Of a DNA stretch of 64,000 nucleotides, positions 16,745 to 25,922 are shown in pieces. The notes under the pieces were generated by a model. It was not told the origin of the DNA and searched no databases. It saw only the letters and a program-made list of their open reading frames with translations. Position numbers and translations under genes: made by a program. This stretch comes from an uncultured Bacteroidota bacterium. Its GTDB lineage: Bacteria > Bacteroidota > Bacteroidia > Bacteroidales > UBA932. The DNA lies in the NCBI GenBank assembly GCA_937901965.1, contig CALGSW010000001.1, positions 186,001-250,000 of the forward strand, in the 5' to 3' direction. Within the stretch, counting starts at the first letter, position 1; every line of letters starts with the position of its first letter.

Positions 16745-18339
16745 AATTGAATTTCCAAATTGATAATTTTTCCATCTCTGTCTATCTCAACATGCAAAAC
16801 ATTCCCCTTTTTCAATTCTCCAAGCATAGTCATATATTCGTAAATATTTGATATAGTCTTATTATTCATTTTTTTGATTATATCTCCAGCTACCATACCA
16901 CCCTTTTCAGCCGGTTTGCCTGCACTTACAGAACCCACCCTGAAGCCGTCACCATTTTCATATGTGAAGTCTGGGATTACACCCAGAGTAACTTTAAAAG
17001 AGGCTCTGGACATTGTCTGGGGAGCCTCTGTTTTAATATAGGCCGGTACTCCGGAGGCAGAAACACCGGAGACAACAGAAGATATATAAACAGCAATCCG
17101 CCCCATCCCTTCAAAGTTTATAAAATCAACATCATCCTCAGGTGTGTGATACTGCTTGTGTACCCCTGTGGTAAAATATAGTACCGGTACTCCGGCGGTG
17201 TAAAATGAGGCATGGTCAGAGGGACCATAGCCGTCTTTTGTCAGAGTCAGATCAAAATCACTCTTCTCATTAGCTTTGGCAACTATTTCGTCTGCATTGC
17301 CAAAGGTCCCCACACCACCTATCTGAAGTTTGCTATCAGACATTCTCCCTACCATATCCAGATTTATCATAAGGTTTGGCAGCTGACCTAACTTACTCAG
17401 TGTATCAGCCAGCACTCTGGAGCCAACTATACCCCTCTCCTCTGCACCAAAGGCTGCTACAATTATTTTCAATCCCAAAGAATCTGACAATTGTGATAAT
17501 AGCCTTCCTGTCTCCAATGCAGTTGCAACTCCGCTGGCATTGTCATCTGCTCCGTTGTGCACTTCATTGTCCGTGGGCCTCATACTACCGGAAGAGGCCC
17601 CTCCCATTCCAAGATGATCATAGTGGGCACCTATTAAAACAGTCAAAGGAGAGTCATCCTTGCCATATTTCATAACAACATTATAAGTAGTCCCCTCTAC
17701 CAGATTTGAGACTGTTTTATAACTGACAACCACCCCTGATTTAGACTTAATAGAGGAATAGACATCTTCAGATATCAGGATTACAGGAATTGACAGGGCA
17801 GTTGTACCTCCTCTTCTCTCTTTTGATATAATTTCTGAACTATTCACCAATAAAGCTTTTACACCTACAGCCTTATACTTGGCAGCAAGGATGGGGATAC
17901 TGTCTGTTGATGCCTTTATAATCAAAGCAGATCCTTCAAAATTTTGTATAGAATCTGTTTCAAAAAAGAGATTGGTTGTGTTTGAATCATTTGGCGATTG
18001 CGGATGTATTTTGAAATCCCGCCATTCAACAAGGTTTTTTGAATCAATTTTTACATATGAACCATACCCCACCTCCCGGTATAGTGATAAATTAAACGGA
18101 GTTAGCGGATTATTGCCAATTAAGGGAATAAATCCATAACTGCTTAACCTTTCAGATATAAATTTTGCAGACTTTTTGTCCTCCCTTGTTCCAGCCGCTC
18201 TCCCCTTCAAGTCATCACTTGCCAGAAAGGTCAGAACCTCTTTTAACTCTTTTTCACTATGATTAAAAGTCTGAGAGAATAAATTTCCGGTAAAAAAAAA
18301 CACGAGCAGAAAGCTCAGATATACAGATAATTTCTTCAT
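16741..18339 (-). CDS. Secreted M28 family aminopeptidase with PA and PDZ domains
   Basis: A 532-residue zinc peptidase. A signal peptide covers about 1-22 (LSFLLVFFFTGNLFSQ). A protease-associated (PA)-like insert spans about 105-200. The M28 catalytic core has GAHYDHLGMGG (zinc His, Asp), HNGADDNASG (bridging Asp), AFGAEERGIVGS (Glu-Glu, catalytic base and ligand), NLDMVGRM (Asp) and PSDHASFY (His), so all zinc ligands are present. A PDZ domain lies at about 440-530 (VGSVSAGKPAEKGGMVAGDIIKKMN). It probably trims peptides in the periplasm or outside the cell. It is the first gene of a two-gene unit with the downstream membrane protein. Confidence 0.9.
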   Translation of the reverse strand: MKKLSVYLSFLLVFFFTGNLFSQTFNHSEKELKEVLTFLASDDLKGRAAGTREDKKSAKFISERLSSYGFIPLIGNNPLTPFNLSLYREVGYGSYVKIDSKNLVEWRDFKIHPQSPNDSNTTNLFFETDSIQNFEGSALIIKASTDSIPILAAKYKAVGVKALLVNSSEIISKERRGGTTALSIPVILISEDVYSSIKSKSGVVVSYKTVSNLVEGTTYNVVMKYGKDDSPLTVLIGAHYDHLGMGGASSGSMRPTDNEVHNGADDNASGVATALETGRLLSQLSDSLGLKIIVAAFGAEERGIVGSRVLADTLSKLGQLPNLMINLDMVGRMSDSKLQIGGVGTFGNADEIVAKANEKSDFDLTLTKDGYGPSDHASFYTAGVPVLYFTTGVHKQYHTPEDDVDFINFEGMGRIAVYISSVVSGVSASGVPAYIKTEAPQTMSRASFKVTLGVIPDFTYENGDGFRVGSVSAGKPAEKGGMVAGDIIKKMNNKTISNIYEYMTMLGELKKGNVLHVEIDRDGKIINLEIQL

Positions 18340-18375
18340 TTATCAAAAAATAATTTAATACAAAACTAACTTTTT

Positions 18376-18406
18376 TTTGGCAGAATGAAAAAAGGAATTA
18401 CATTTG
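18376..18406 (+). promoter_or_regulatory. Promoter of the ABC-GntR unit
   Basis: TTTG at 18376-18379, 19 bases, then TACATTTG at 18399-18406: both boxes match the Bacteroidota consensus at ideal spacing. The start codon at 18456 gives a leader of about 45 bases containing a candidate operator. Confidence 0.68.
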
Positions 18407-18408
18407 CA

Positions 18409-18430
18409 GTGCACTACTTCACTAATACAC
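18409..18430 (+). promoter_or_regulatory. Candidate GntR/YtrA-type operator
   Basis: The 22 bases from 18409 to 18430 form an imperfect inverted repeat, GTGCACTA at one end and TAATACAC at the other. Fourteen of 22 positions are self-complementary, and the outer GTG/CAC arms are exact. It lies directly after the -7 box, over the expected transcription start. A GntR-family regulator is encoded at the end of the same transcript, which fits autorepression. The assignment is inference. Confidence 0.4.
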
Positions 18431-18455
18431 CGAGACGAAATAAAACCAATTTAAG

Positions 18456-19283
18456 ATGGTAACAATTGATAATCTGTATTTTAATTATTCAAAACACGTT
18501 GTATTCAACGATGTTTCATTGAAACTAGAGGCAGGTAAAATATATGGCCTGTTAGGACAAAACGGAGTGGGTAAGACAACACTTCTCAAAATAATGTGTG
18601 GCCTTTTAAAGGCCAAAAGCGGGAAGTGTAATGTAAACGGATATACTCCCTACCTTAGGGAACCGGGATTTCTTGGAGAACTGTTTTATATCCCGGAAGA
18701 TTTTATAGGCCCGGATTTAGCAGTAAATAAATTTGCAAGGCTAAGGGGTGAGTTCTACCCAAACTATGACCATAACAAATTCTGCAGACTTATGACAGAA
18801 TTTGAGGTTAATGGCAATTCAAAATTCACAAAATTGTCTTTTGGCCAGCAAAAGAAAGCTATTATTGCTTTTGCAATTTCCACAAATACAAAATTAATTC
18901 TCATGGACGAGCCTAGTAACGGGCTGGATATTCCTTCTAAAGCACAATTAAGAAGAGTAATATCTCAGACATCAACAGATGACTCCTGCATTGTTATATC
19001 TACACATCAGGTCAGAGACCTTGAAAATTTAATAGACCCAATCATTATTCTAGACAAGAATGGAGTTCTCCTGAATGCATCAATTGATGAGATAAGCGAA
19101 AAACTTTGCTTTGAATTTAGTCCTTCAATTACTGAGAAAGCAATTTACAGCGAACAGACATTGGGAGGGTACATTAATGTCTGTCGTAATGAAACATCAA
19201 GAGAGTGTAAAGTAAACATTGAGGCACTCTTTAACTCGGTACATCAAAACAGAGAATTAATTAAGGATATTTTTAAAAAGTAA
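18456..19283 (+). CDS. ABC transporter ATP-binding protein (YtrB-like)
   Basis: A 275-residue ABC ATPase. Walker A is GQNGVGKTTLLK (about 34-45), the signature is LSFGQQKKA, Walker B is LILMDEPSNGLD, and the H-loop is STHQ. The signature deviates from LSGGQ (LSFGQ), as is common in YtrB/BcrA-type exporters. The next gene is a polytopic permease and the third a YtrA-type GntR repressor. This arrangement is known from Bacillus ytr operons, which respond to cell-wall antibiotics. The cargo here is unknown. Confidence 0.9.
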   Translation: MVTIDNLYFNYSKHVVFNDVSLKLEAGKIYGLLGQNGVGKTTLLKIMCGLLKAKSGKCNVNGYTPYLREPGFLGELFYIPEDFIGPDLAVNKFARLRGEFYPNYDHNKFCRLMTEFEVNGNSKFTKLSFGQQKKAIIAFAISTNTKLILMDEPSNGLDIPSKAQLRRVISQTSTDDSCIVISTHQVRDLENLIDPIIILDKNGVLLNASIDEISEKLCFEFSPSITEKAIYSEQTLGGYINVCRNETSRECKVNIEALFNSVHQNRELIKDIFKK

Positions 19284-19287
19284 AATC

Positions 19288-20094
19288 ATGAAAGAATTTT
19301 TTGATATAAACAGATTTTTTAAACTTGTTCAGAAGGAATCCTCTGAGAGATTCCATATGATGCTAAAAGTTGCCGCTATATTTGCTGCCCTACTTACCGG
19401 ATACTGGTTAAGTCTTATAGTTTTTGGAAGTGATGAGTCAACTGCAGCTGCAAGCAGCAGAGCAAGTTTTATTTTCTTTTCAGCAATGCTGTCAATGCTT
19501 ATTGCCCCGTTTAACCTATACAAAAGTTATAATCACCGTAAAGGGGGAATTGATTATGTTCTGCTGCCGGCATCGGTAACAGAAAAGTATCTGAGCATGC
19601 TGATTAATTGCGTAATCTTACTGCCCCTTCTAACGTTTTGTTCTGTATTACTCGTGGACACTGCAATAACTACCATAACACCTGATATTTTCAACGGATT
19701 TGCAATATCAAGTCTGAATCTTGGGGAGAAATTTGCAAAAGGGTATGTTGAGGCATTGATAATGCAGCTTGGTTTTATATATTGTAATTTACTTTTCAGA
19801 AAATACAAGGTTACCAAAACACTCCTATCAACTATTGGACTGTATATCTTTTTTGCAATGATTACTGTCTTTCTTATTACAGTTGTATTTAAAGATGATT
19901 TTCAGATGATGAATGATATGAATGTTAACATAAGAATTGACAAAATAAGTGACATAAGTAATATTAAGGAGTTTGAAAACTTTTCTTCCCTTTTTAAAAC
20001 ACTCTACTACACCAGTCAGATATTCTTTTATGGGCTTCTGCCGGCCTGGTTCATATTTGGATCATATCACAGAATGAAAACTATACAATACTAG
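19288..20094 (+). CDS. ABC transporter permease-like membrane protein
   Basis: A 268-residue protein with about six hydrophobic segments (around 28-46, 60-78, 105-125, 145-170, 180-200 and 240-257). No catalytic motif is visible. It starts 4 bases after the ATPase gene and ends 5 bases before the GntR gene. I infer that it is the membrane partner of the ATPase from position and topology. The sequence itself is not one I recognise beyond that. Confidence 0.75.
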   Translation: MKEFFDINRFFKLVQKESSERFHMMLKVAAIFAALLTGYWLSLIVFGSDESTAAASSRASFIFFSAMLSMLIAPFNLYKSYNHRKGGIDYVLLPASVTEKYLSMLINCVILLPLLTFCSVLLVDTAITTITPDIFNGFAISSLNLGEKFAKGYVEALIMQLGFIYCNLLFRKYKVTKTLLSTIGLYIFFAMITVFLITVVFKDDFQMMNDMNVNIRIDKISDISNIKEFENFSSLFKTLYYTSQIFFYGLLPAWFIFGSYHRMKTIQY

Positions 20095-20099
20095 ACATC

Positions 20100-20435
20100 A
20101 TGGAATTCAACGAACATAAACCAATATATCTTCAAATTTCCGATACCATCTGCGACTCTGTTCTAACAGGTGAATGGAAAGAGGAGGAGAGAATTCCATC
20201 TGTCAGAGAGTATGGAGGAATTCTGGGGGTAAATCCCAATACAATTATGAGAACTTACGACCACCTTCAGGATGCTCAAATTATTTATATCAAGAGAGGA
20301 GTGGGATATTTTGTAAATTCTGGAGCTAAAGATAAAATTATCTCAATTCAAAGAGAGCAATTCATTGAAGAAGAAGTTCCTAAGATCAAGCGCAGACTTG
20401 AATTACTTGGATTAAAAGCTATTGACATTTTCTAA
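20100..20435 (+). CDS. GntR family (YtrA subfamily) transcriptional regulator
   Basis: A 111-residue regulator with an N-terminal winged helix: KPIYLQISDTICDSVLTGEW, then RIPSVREYGGILGVNPNTIMRTYDHLQ (the recognition helix) and the wing KRGVGYFV. The remaining 40 residues form a short helical C-terminal tail, as in YtrA-type repressors that lack a ligand-binding domain. It likely represses its own operon through the inverted repeat at 18409-18430. The TonB-type receptor gene follows at 20552 on the same strand, so that gene may be within the same response. Confidence 0.9.
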   Translation: MEFNEHKPIYLQISDTICDSVLTGEWKEEERIPSVREYGGILGVNPNTIMRTYDHLQDAQIIYIKRGVGYFVNSGAKDKIISIQREQFIEEEVPKIKRRLELLGLKAIDIF

Positions 20436-20551
20436 ATTATTAAAGATTTCTTGATTTTTCCGTGAAGGGTGCAACTAATCAAGAGTAGTCTTCGTCTAAA
20501 GGTGTGAATAATATATTATGCTTTACAATGTATTCATATTTCACTACAACT

Positions 20552-22984
20552 ATGTATAACAAATTTCTATCACTTATTTTGATCTTTATGATCTCAATCG
20601 GCGCAACAGCCGCCAGAAATAACGGAATTATTACCGGAAAGGTTTCTGAAAAAGGTAACGGATCACCTCTCTCTTTTGCTACAATAAGCATACAAAACAA
20701 AGAGAATAAGGTGCTTGGTGGTGCAACATCTGGAGAAGATGGTAAGTTTTTAATTGATAAGGTTATTTATGGCGAGTGTAAGGTTAAGGTCTCCTTCATT
20801 GGATTCAGAGATACAACTTTCAATGTAAATATAAATGAAACATCTCAATCAGTGGATTTGGGAAATATCAGACTCAGCAGTGATGCTGTGGCTCTTAACT
20901 CTGCTGTGATTACTGCAAAAGTTCCGGTTATTGAGCAGAAAATTGACAAGATAATATTTAATGTTTCTGAAGCAGTTTCAACTCAGGGAAGTAACGGACT
21001 GGATATTCTGAGAAAAACTCCGGGGATAAGTATAGACCCTGATGGAAACATCCTGCTTAATGGCTCTGCTGTTCAGGTTTGGATTGATGGAAGACCATCA
21101 AACATGAATGGACAACAGCTTGAACAATTGCTCAGCGGTACAGATGGATCTACAATTGACAAGATTGAAGTTATGGCTCATCCCTCTGCTAAATATGATG
21201 CATCCGGTTCAGGCGGTATTGTTAATATCAGGACTAAGAAGAATTTCATAAAGGGTGTGAACGGATATGTACGAGCAGGATATTCTTCCTCTCCATATTA
21301 TTCTAAAAATTACGACGGAGTTGACGGAACTGTAAATCTAAATTACAGGGGAGAGAAAACCAACACATCATTAAGCTACAGCCCAAGGTTCAATGAAAGA
21401 TTTAATGATTTCTACTCTATGACAGACATGGGAGGAGGATTGATACTTGATGGTTCAACAAAGTCAGATATGAATCAGAGATTTCACAATCTTAGATTTA
21501 CCAATGACTTCTTCATAAACAAAAAAAATGTGATTGGCCTTATTTTAAGCGGTTTTGAGAGATCAAGTGAAGAGTATAGTGATGATAATATTACCGGAAA
21601 CACACTGTCGCTTAATGGCAATCTTATAGAAAAGACGGCTACATCTATTGATAACAGTGATAAGTTCAGAACTCTCTCAGCTAACCTTAATTACACTTTA
21701 AGCATCAAAGAAGGTCAGGAGCTTACTATTAATGCAGACTACGGAAAATACAAAACTCTTCAAAACAGTTTCCAGGAGAATATTTTTACAAATGCCCAAG
21801 GGACTCCTTCCAGAGATCCAAATACATTCAGAAGCAACGCAGATCAGCTAATAGACATTATCTCTGCCAAGGCAGATTATGAACAGATAATATTTAAAAA
21901 TTACAAACTTGAAGCCGGGGCAAAATGGGCAACAAGCATTACCAATAATGATCTCTTAAGGGAAGATAAAGTAGGCGGAATCTGGCAGCCAAATGATAAT
22001 TTAAGTAGTCTGTTTGGATACAAAGAAAACATATATGCCGGATACTTCTCAATAGCCAGACAATTTGGCCCTAAATGGAGCTTAAAAGGTGGTTTGAGAG
22101 CAGAAGTTACCGATGCATCAGGAGACTGGACAAGTGCAGATACAACCACACATAAGGTTTATAATGACCTCTTCCCTACCCTGTTTGTTGGTTACACTCC
22201 AAGTAAAGATTTCAGATTTGGTCTATCTTACACAAAAAGAGTTAATCGTCCCAGATTTTTTCAGCTTAACCCATTCAGAATTTATGTAGATGCAAACAGC
22301 TCAGTTGAGGGAAATCCGGAACTAATGCCTCAGTATAGCCATCTTATTAGTCTCTCTCTTGGTTATAAGCAACATTACTCAATTAACTTAATTGGTCAGA
22401 TTACAGAAGGCGTCATTATTCAGAATCCATATTTTGATGTTCAGACTGGAGAGAAGTTACTTAAATGGGAAAATTTTGGGAAGCAGGCATTTTATGGAGC
22501 ATCTTTCTCAATTTCAGAATTGCCTATTGCAAAATGGCTTGTGATAAATGCTAATGCAAACTTGCTTGCCGTAACTAATACTACAGATGGTTTTAAAAGC
22601 AGTTCTGTTTATGCAAATGGATACATGAACGCCACATTTCTGCTGCCTAAAAACTACAAAATTGAGCTAACCGGATCTGTTCAATCTGGTATACCATATG
22701 GCTATTTCAAGGTAAAACCTTCAGGAGACGTAAATCTGGGAGTGAAGAAAAATCTGTTTGACAACAAAGGAACAATTGCGCTTAATATCACAGATATATT
22801 CAAGACCAGAACTAACAGGGCGGAACTGAATACAGACATACTTAACAATTATTACTTTAACTCAAGCTATAACAGCAGACAAATTACGTTAAGTTTTCAG
22901 TATCGTTTTGGCCAAAGTAAGGCCACCAAAGCAAGAAAAGTAGGCAATAATGAGGAGGCTTCCAGAACCGGAGCCGGAAATTAG
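20552..22984 (+). CDS. TonB-dependent receptor-like outer membrane protein
   Basis: An outer-membrane beta-barrel protein of about 810 residues. A signal peptide runs through about 22 (FLSLILIFMISIGATAA). A carboxypeptidase-regulatory-like domain follows (GIITGKVSEKGNGSPLSFAT...), then a plug-like region (KIIFNVSEAVSTQGSNGLDILRKTPG; WIDGRPSNM) and a long barrel of the outer-membrane beta-barrel family-3 type. The canonical TonB box is not obvious. Two upstream in-frame ATGs exist (20504 and 20528); 20552 is preferred because it begins directly at the signal peptide. A perfect 9-bp terminator hairpin follows the stop. Substrate unknown; location after the ABC/GntR unit could mean joint regulation. 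Confidence 0.85.
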   Translation: MYNKFLSLILIFMISIGATAARNNGIITGKVSEKGNGSPLSFATISIQNKENKVLGGATSGEDGKFLIDKVIYGECKVKVSFIGFRDTTFNVNINETSQSVDLGNIRLSSDAVALNSAVITAKVPVIEQKIDKIIFNVSEAVSTQGSNGLDILRKTPGISIDPDGNILLNGSAVQVWIDGRPSNMNGQQLEQLLSGTDGSTIDKIEVMAHPSAKYDASGSGGIVNIRTKKNFIKGVNGYVRAGYSSSPYYSKNYDGVDGTVNLNYRGEKTNTSLSYSPRFNERFNDFYSMTDMGGGLILDGSTKSDMNQRFHNLRFTNDFFINKKNVIGLILSGFERSSEEYSDDNITGNTLSLNGNLIEKTATSIDNSDKFRTLSANLNYTLSIKEGQELTINADYGKYKTLQNSFQENIFTNAQGTPSRDPNTFRSNADQLIDIISAKADYEQIIFKNYKLEAGAKWATSITNNDLLREDKVGGIWQPNDNLSSLFGYKENIYAGYFSIARQFGPKWSLKGGLRAEVTDASGDWTSADTTTHKVYNDLFPTLFVGYTPSKDFRFGLSYTKRVNRPRFFQLNPFRIYVDANSSVEGNPELMPQYSHLISLSLGYKQHYSINLIGQITEGVIIQNPYFDVQTGEKLLKWENFGKQAFYGASFSISELPIAKWLVINANANLLAVTNTTDGFKSSSVYANGYMNATFLLPKNYKIELTGSVQSGIPYGYFKVKPSGDVNLGVKKNLFDNKGTIALNITDIFKTRTNRAELNTDILNNYYFNSSYNSRQITLSFQYRFGQSKATKARKVGNNEEASRTGAGN

Positions 22985-23007
22985 TTTGAAATTTAGGTTG
23001 CCTATCG

Positions 23008-23041
23008 GAGCCGGTCACCCGACCGGCTCTATTTGTTTTTT
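23008..23041 (+). terminator. Rho-independent terminator after the outer-membrane receptor
   Basis: GAGCCGGTC (23008-23016), loop ACCC, GACCGGCTC (23021-23029): a perfect 9-bp GC-rich stem followed by TATTTGTTTTTT. Its last base is shared with the folD stop codon on the other strand. Confidence 0.85.
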
Positions 23042-23898
23042 GATGCTTTAAGAGTGTTCTTGAGTAGAGAGATAATAGTCATTGGCCCTACCCCTCCCGG
23101 CACTGGAGTTATGTATGAACATTTAGGGGCTACCTCTTCAAACAGAACATCACCGGCAAGTTTAAACCCACTTTTGTTATCAGCTTTTACCCTTGTAATT
23201 CCCACATCTATTACTACAGCACCCTCTTTAACCATATCTCCTTTGAGAAATCCCGGCACACCCAGAGCAGCAATAATAATGTCTGCTTTTAAAGTATGCT
23301 CTTTCAAATTTTTGGTTCTGCTGTGACACATTGTAACTGTGCAGTCTCCGGGATTTGATTTTTGAGACAGCAAATTTGCCATAGGTCTGCCTACGATATT
23401 GCTCCTCCCAATTATAACACAATTTTTGCCCGATGTCTCAATCTTATATCTGTCAAGCAACTCCATTATCCCCCAGGGAGTAGCGGAGACAAAGGATGGT
23501 AATCCAAGAACCATCTTTCCAACATTTACAGGATGAAAGCCATCAACATCTTTCATCGGGTCTATAGCTTCAGTTACCTTTTGTTCATCAATATGCGAAG
23601 GGAGAGGAAGTTGTACAATCAGTCCGTCAATATCGCCATCTTTATTTATTCTCTCAATTTCAGACAGGAGGAACTCTTCAGAAATAGTACCGGGGAATCT
23701 AAGCAGCGTAGACTTAAAGCCCACCTGTGCACACGCTTTTTCTTTATGCCCCACATATGTTTGTGAAGCCCCGTCTTCACCCACGAGTATTGCTGCAAGA
23801 TGAGGTATCTTGCCCCCTTGGGCGACTATTTTCTGAACTTCAAGAGCAATTTCACCTTTAATAACATCAGCCGTTGCCTTCCCATCAAGAATTATCAT
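23029..23898 (-). CDS. folD: Methylenetetrahydrofolate dehydrogenase/cyclohydrolase FolD
   Basis: Bifunctional cytoplasmic enzyme that interconverts 5,10-methylene-, methenyl- and 10-formyl-tetrahydrofolate with NADP+. The 289 residues are normal. The catalytic tyrosine and lysine fit Y48 and K52 in [10 protein letters not shown]. Signatures [37 protein letters not shown] (nucleotide binding) and [11 protein letters not shown] are all intact. ffh lies 24 bases upstream on the same strand, so the two are likely co-transcribed. Confidence 0.97.
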   Translation of the reverse strand: MIILDGKATADVIKGEIALEVQKIVAQGGKIPHLAAILVGEDGASQTYVGHKEKACAQVGFKSTLLRFPGTISEEFLLSEIERINKDGDIDGLIVQLPLPSHIDEQKVTEAIDPMKDVDGFHPVNVGKMVLGLPSFVSATPWGIMELLDRYKIETSGKNCVIIGRSNIVGRPMANLLSQKSNPGDCTVTMCHSRTKNLKEHTLKADIIIAALGVPGFLKGDMVKEGAVVIDVGITRVKADNKSGFKLAGDVLFEEVAPKCSYITPVPGGVGPMTIISLLKNTLKASKNK

Positions 23899-23922
23899 GA
23901 CTGTTCAATTTAAATATCCTTA

Positions 23923-25260
23923 TTATCGTCTTTTCAATGATGCCATATTACGCATCGCATTTTTTGCACCGCCTCCTGCCATGCTCTTCATCACCTTCCT
24001 CATATCCTCAAATTGCTTCACAAGTCTGTTAACTTCAGCAATTGAGGTTCCGCTTCCGGCTGCAATCCTTTTTCTTCTATTTCCATTAAGAATTGAAGGA
24101 TCATTCTTCTCCTCTTTTGTCATTGACTGAATAATCGCCTCAATGCTTTTAAAAGAGCTGTTATCCATGTCAACATCCTTCAGGGCTTTACCCACTCCGG
24201 GAATCATTGAGGCAAGATCCTTAATGTTACCCATCTTTTTAATCTGCTGAATCTGAGAGTAAAAATCCTCCAGAGTAAACTGATCTTTTGCAAGTTTCTT
24301 CTGTAGTCTTCTTGCCTCTTCTTCATCATACTGCTCCTGTGCCTTTTCAACAAGCGAAACTACGTCTCCCATCCCAAGAATCCTGTCGGCAATTCTTTTT
24401 GGATGAAAAACATCCAGTGCCTCCATCTTCTCTCCCGATGAGACAAATTTAATTGGTTTGTTTACAACAGCCTTTATTGATAGTGCAGCACCTCCTCTTG
24501 TATCTCCATCAAGTTTTGTTAGAACAACACCGTCAAAATCAAGTCTATCGTTGAAAGTTTTTGCGGTTTCCACAGCATCCTGACCGGTCATTGAGTCAAC
24601 AACAAAAAGAGTCTCTGTAGGATTAACAGCCCTTTTTACAGCCTCAATTTCCCTCATCATCTCCTCGTCAATAGCAAGACGCCCGGCTGTATCAATAATT
24701 ACAAGTGAGAATCCCTCCTTTTTTGCTTTCGAGATTGCGTTTTTTGCAATTGAAACCGGATCTTTTACACCATTCTCAGAGTAAACCTCAACACCCACCT
24801 GTTCACCCAAAACCTTAAGCTGCTCAATTGCTGCGGGTCTGTAAACGTCACCAGCAACAAGCAATGTTTTAAGGCCTCTCTTATTTTTACTGTTTAGGGC
24901 CAGTTTTCCACTGAATGTAGTTTTTCCTGAACCCTGCAAACCGGCAACCAGAACAATTCCCGGATTACCTTTAACATTAATATCCGTAGCCTCACTACCC
25001 ATAAGAGATGTTAGCTCGTCATGCACAATCTTAGTAAGCATCTGACCCGGGCGAACAGCTTTAAGCACATTTTGCCCCAAAGCCTTTTGCTTTACATCAT
25101 CACAAAATGTCTTTGCAATCTTATAGCTGACGTCAGCGTCAAGCAAAGCTTTTCTAATGTCCTTAAGCGTTTCAGCAACGTTTACCTCAGTTATCTTTCC
25201 CTCTCCCTTAAGAAGCTTAAAGGAACTCTCCAGCCTATCAATCAAATTATCAAACATCAC
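23923..25260 (-). CDS. ffh: Signal recognition particle protein Ffh
   Basis: The SRP54 GTPase that binds signal peptides and 4.5S RNA and delivers ribosomes to FtsY. At 445 residues it is standard. An N-terminal four-helix N domain is followed by the G domain: G1 GLQGSGKTTFSGKLA, G2-region DVYRPAAIEQL, G3 DTAGRLAID, G4 TKLDGD, and GERMEAL-like SSGEKMEALDVF. The methionine-rich M domain begins at about 325 and includes GSGTSIAEVNRLVKQFEDM. It precedes folD by 24 bases, with the TetR gene 17 bases upstream. Confidence 0.97.
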   Translation of the reverse strand: MMFDNLIDRLESSFKLLKGEGKITEVNVAETLKDIRKALLDADVSYKIAKTFCDDVKQKALGQNVLKAVRPGQMLTKIVHDELTSLMGSEATDINVKGNPGIVLVAGLQGSGKTTFSGKLALNSKNKRGLKTLLVAGDVYRPAAIEQLKVLGEQVGVEVYSENGVKDPVSIAKNAISKAKKEGFSLVIIDTAGRLAIDEEMMREIEAVKRAVNPTETLFVVDSMTGQDAVETAKTFNDRLDFDGVVLTKLDGDTRGGAALSIKAVVNKPIKFVSSGEKMEALDVFHPKRIADRILGMGDVVSLVEKAQEQYDEEEARRLQKKLAKDQFTLEDFYSQIQQIKKMGNIKDLASMIPGVGKALKDVDMDNSSFKSIEAIIQSMTKEEKNDPSILNGNRRKRIAAGSGTSIAEVNRLVKQFEDMRKVMKSMAGGGAKNAMRNMASLKRR

Positions 25261-25277
25261 TTATCTTTTAAAAATTA

Positions 25278-25892
25278 TCAAACTCTTTTTGTAACCATTT
25301 GGGAAAGTATCCTTCTGCCATCATCGTTGACAATAGATTCAAGATGATATCTTACTAACTCTGAATGAAAAACATATGGATCTTTCAAAAATTTGTAAGC
25401 CCCGTTCCATGAGTAAATCCTTGACATGGCAGAGGTAAAAAACAGAGTTACAAGCTCCTTATTAAAATCATTTCTGTATAGCCCCTCAGATATACCTCGG
25501 TCAATATTTTCCGCAATTATCCTTGAATAGAAAGACATCCTGTTCGTGTGATCAAGCAGTTTTAAGTCCGGAAGATACACAGATGAGTCATTAAGCAGAA
25601 GAGGTCCAATTTCAGACAAAGATTTATTCATCATGTCACTGGTGAGGTAGAGTGCCTCAATAGCATCCCTTCCTTGTGACAAAGCCATATTAATTTTGAA
25701 CTCAATCTCTCCAAGAACATGCTGCATAACAGTTCTCATCAGTTCATCCTTACTGTTGAAATTATTGTAAAGAGTCTTTTTCGTGAGCTTAAGATGATCA
25801 GCAATTTCATCCATGGTCATCTTCAGCCCTTTTTTTCTGAAAAGTTCAAAAACATCTACTACGTACTTTTCCTTGGAACTTACTCTGCTCAT
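25278..25892 (-). CDS. TetR family transcriptional regulator
   Basis: A 204-residue regulator with an N-terminal TetR-type HTH (FRKKGLKMTMDEIADHLKLTKKTLYNNFNSKDELM, about 17-52). The ligand-binding domain (about 60-200) has no recognisable specificity. It sits 17 bases upstream of ffh on the same strand and downstream of lysA (30 bases), so it could belong to a longer minus-strand transcript. No clear operator palindrome was found in the short flanks. Confidence 0.9.
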   Translation of the reverse strand: MSRVSSKEKYVVDVFELFRKKGLKMTMDEIADHLKLTKKTLYNNFNSKDELMRTVMQHVLGEIEFKINMALSQGRDAIEALYLTSDMMNKSLSEIGPLLLNDSSVYLPDLKLLDHTNRMSFYSRIIAENIDRGISEGLYRNDFNKELVTLFFTSAMSRIYSWNGAYKFLKDPYVFHSELVRYHLESIVNDDGRRILSQMVTKRV

Positions 25893-25922
25893 GTTTAATC
25901 CTTATAATTTTATTTATACTAA

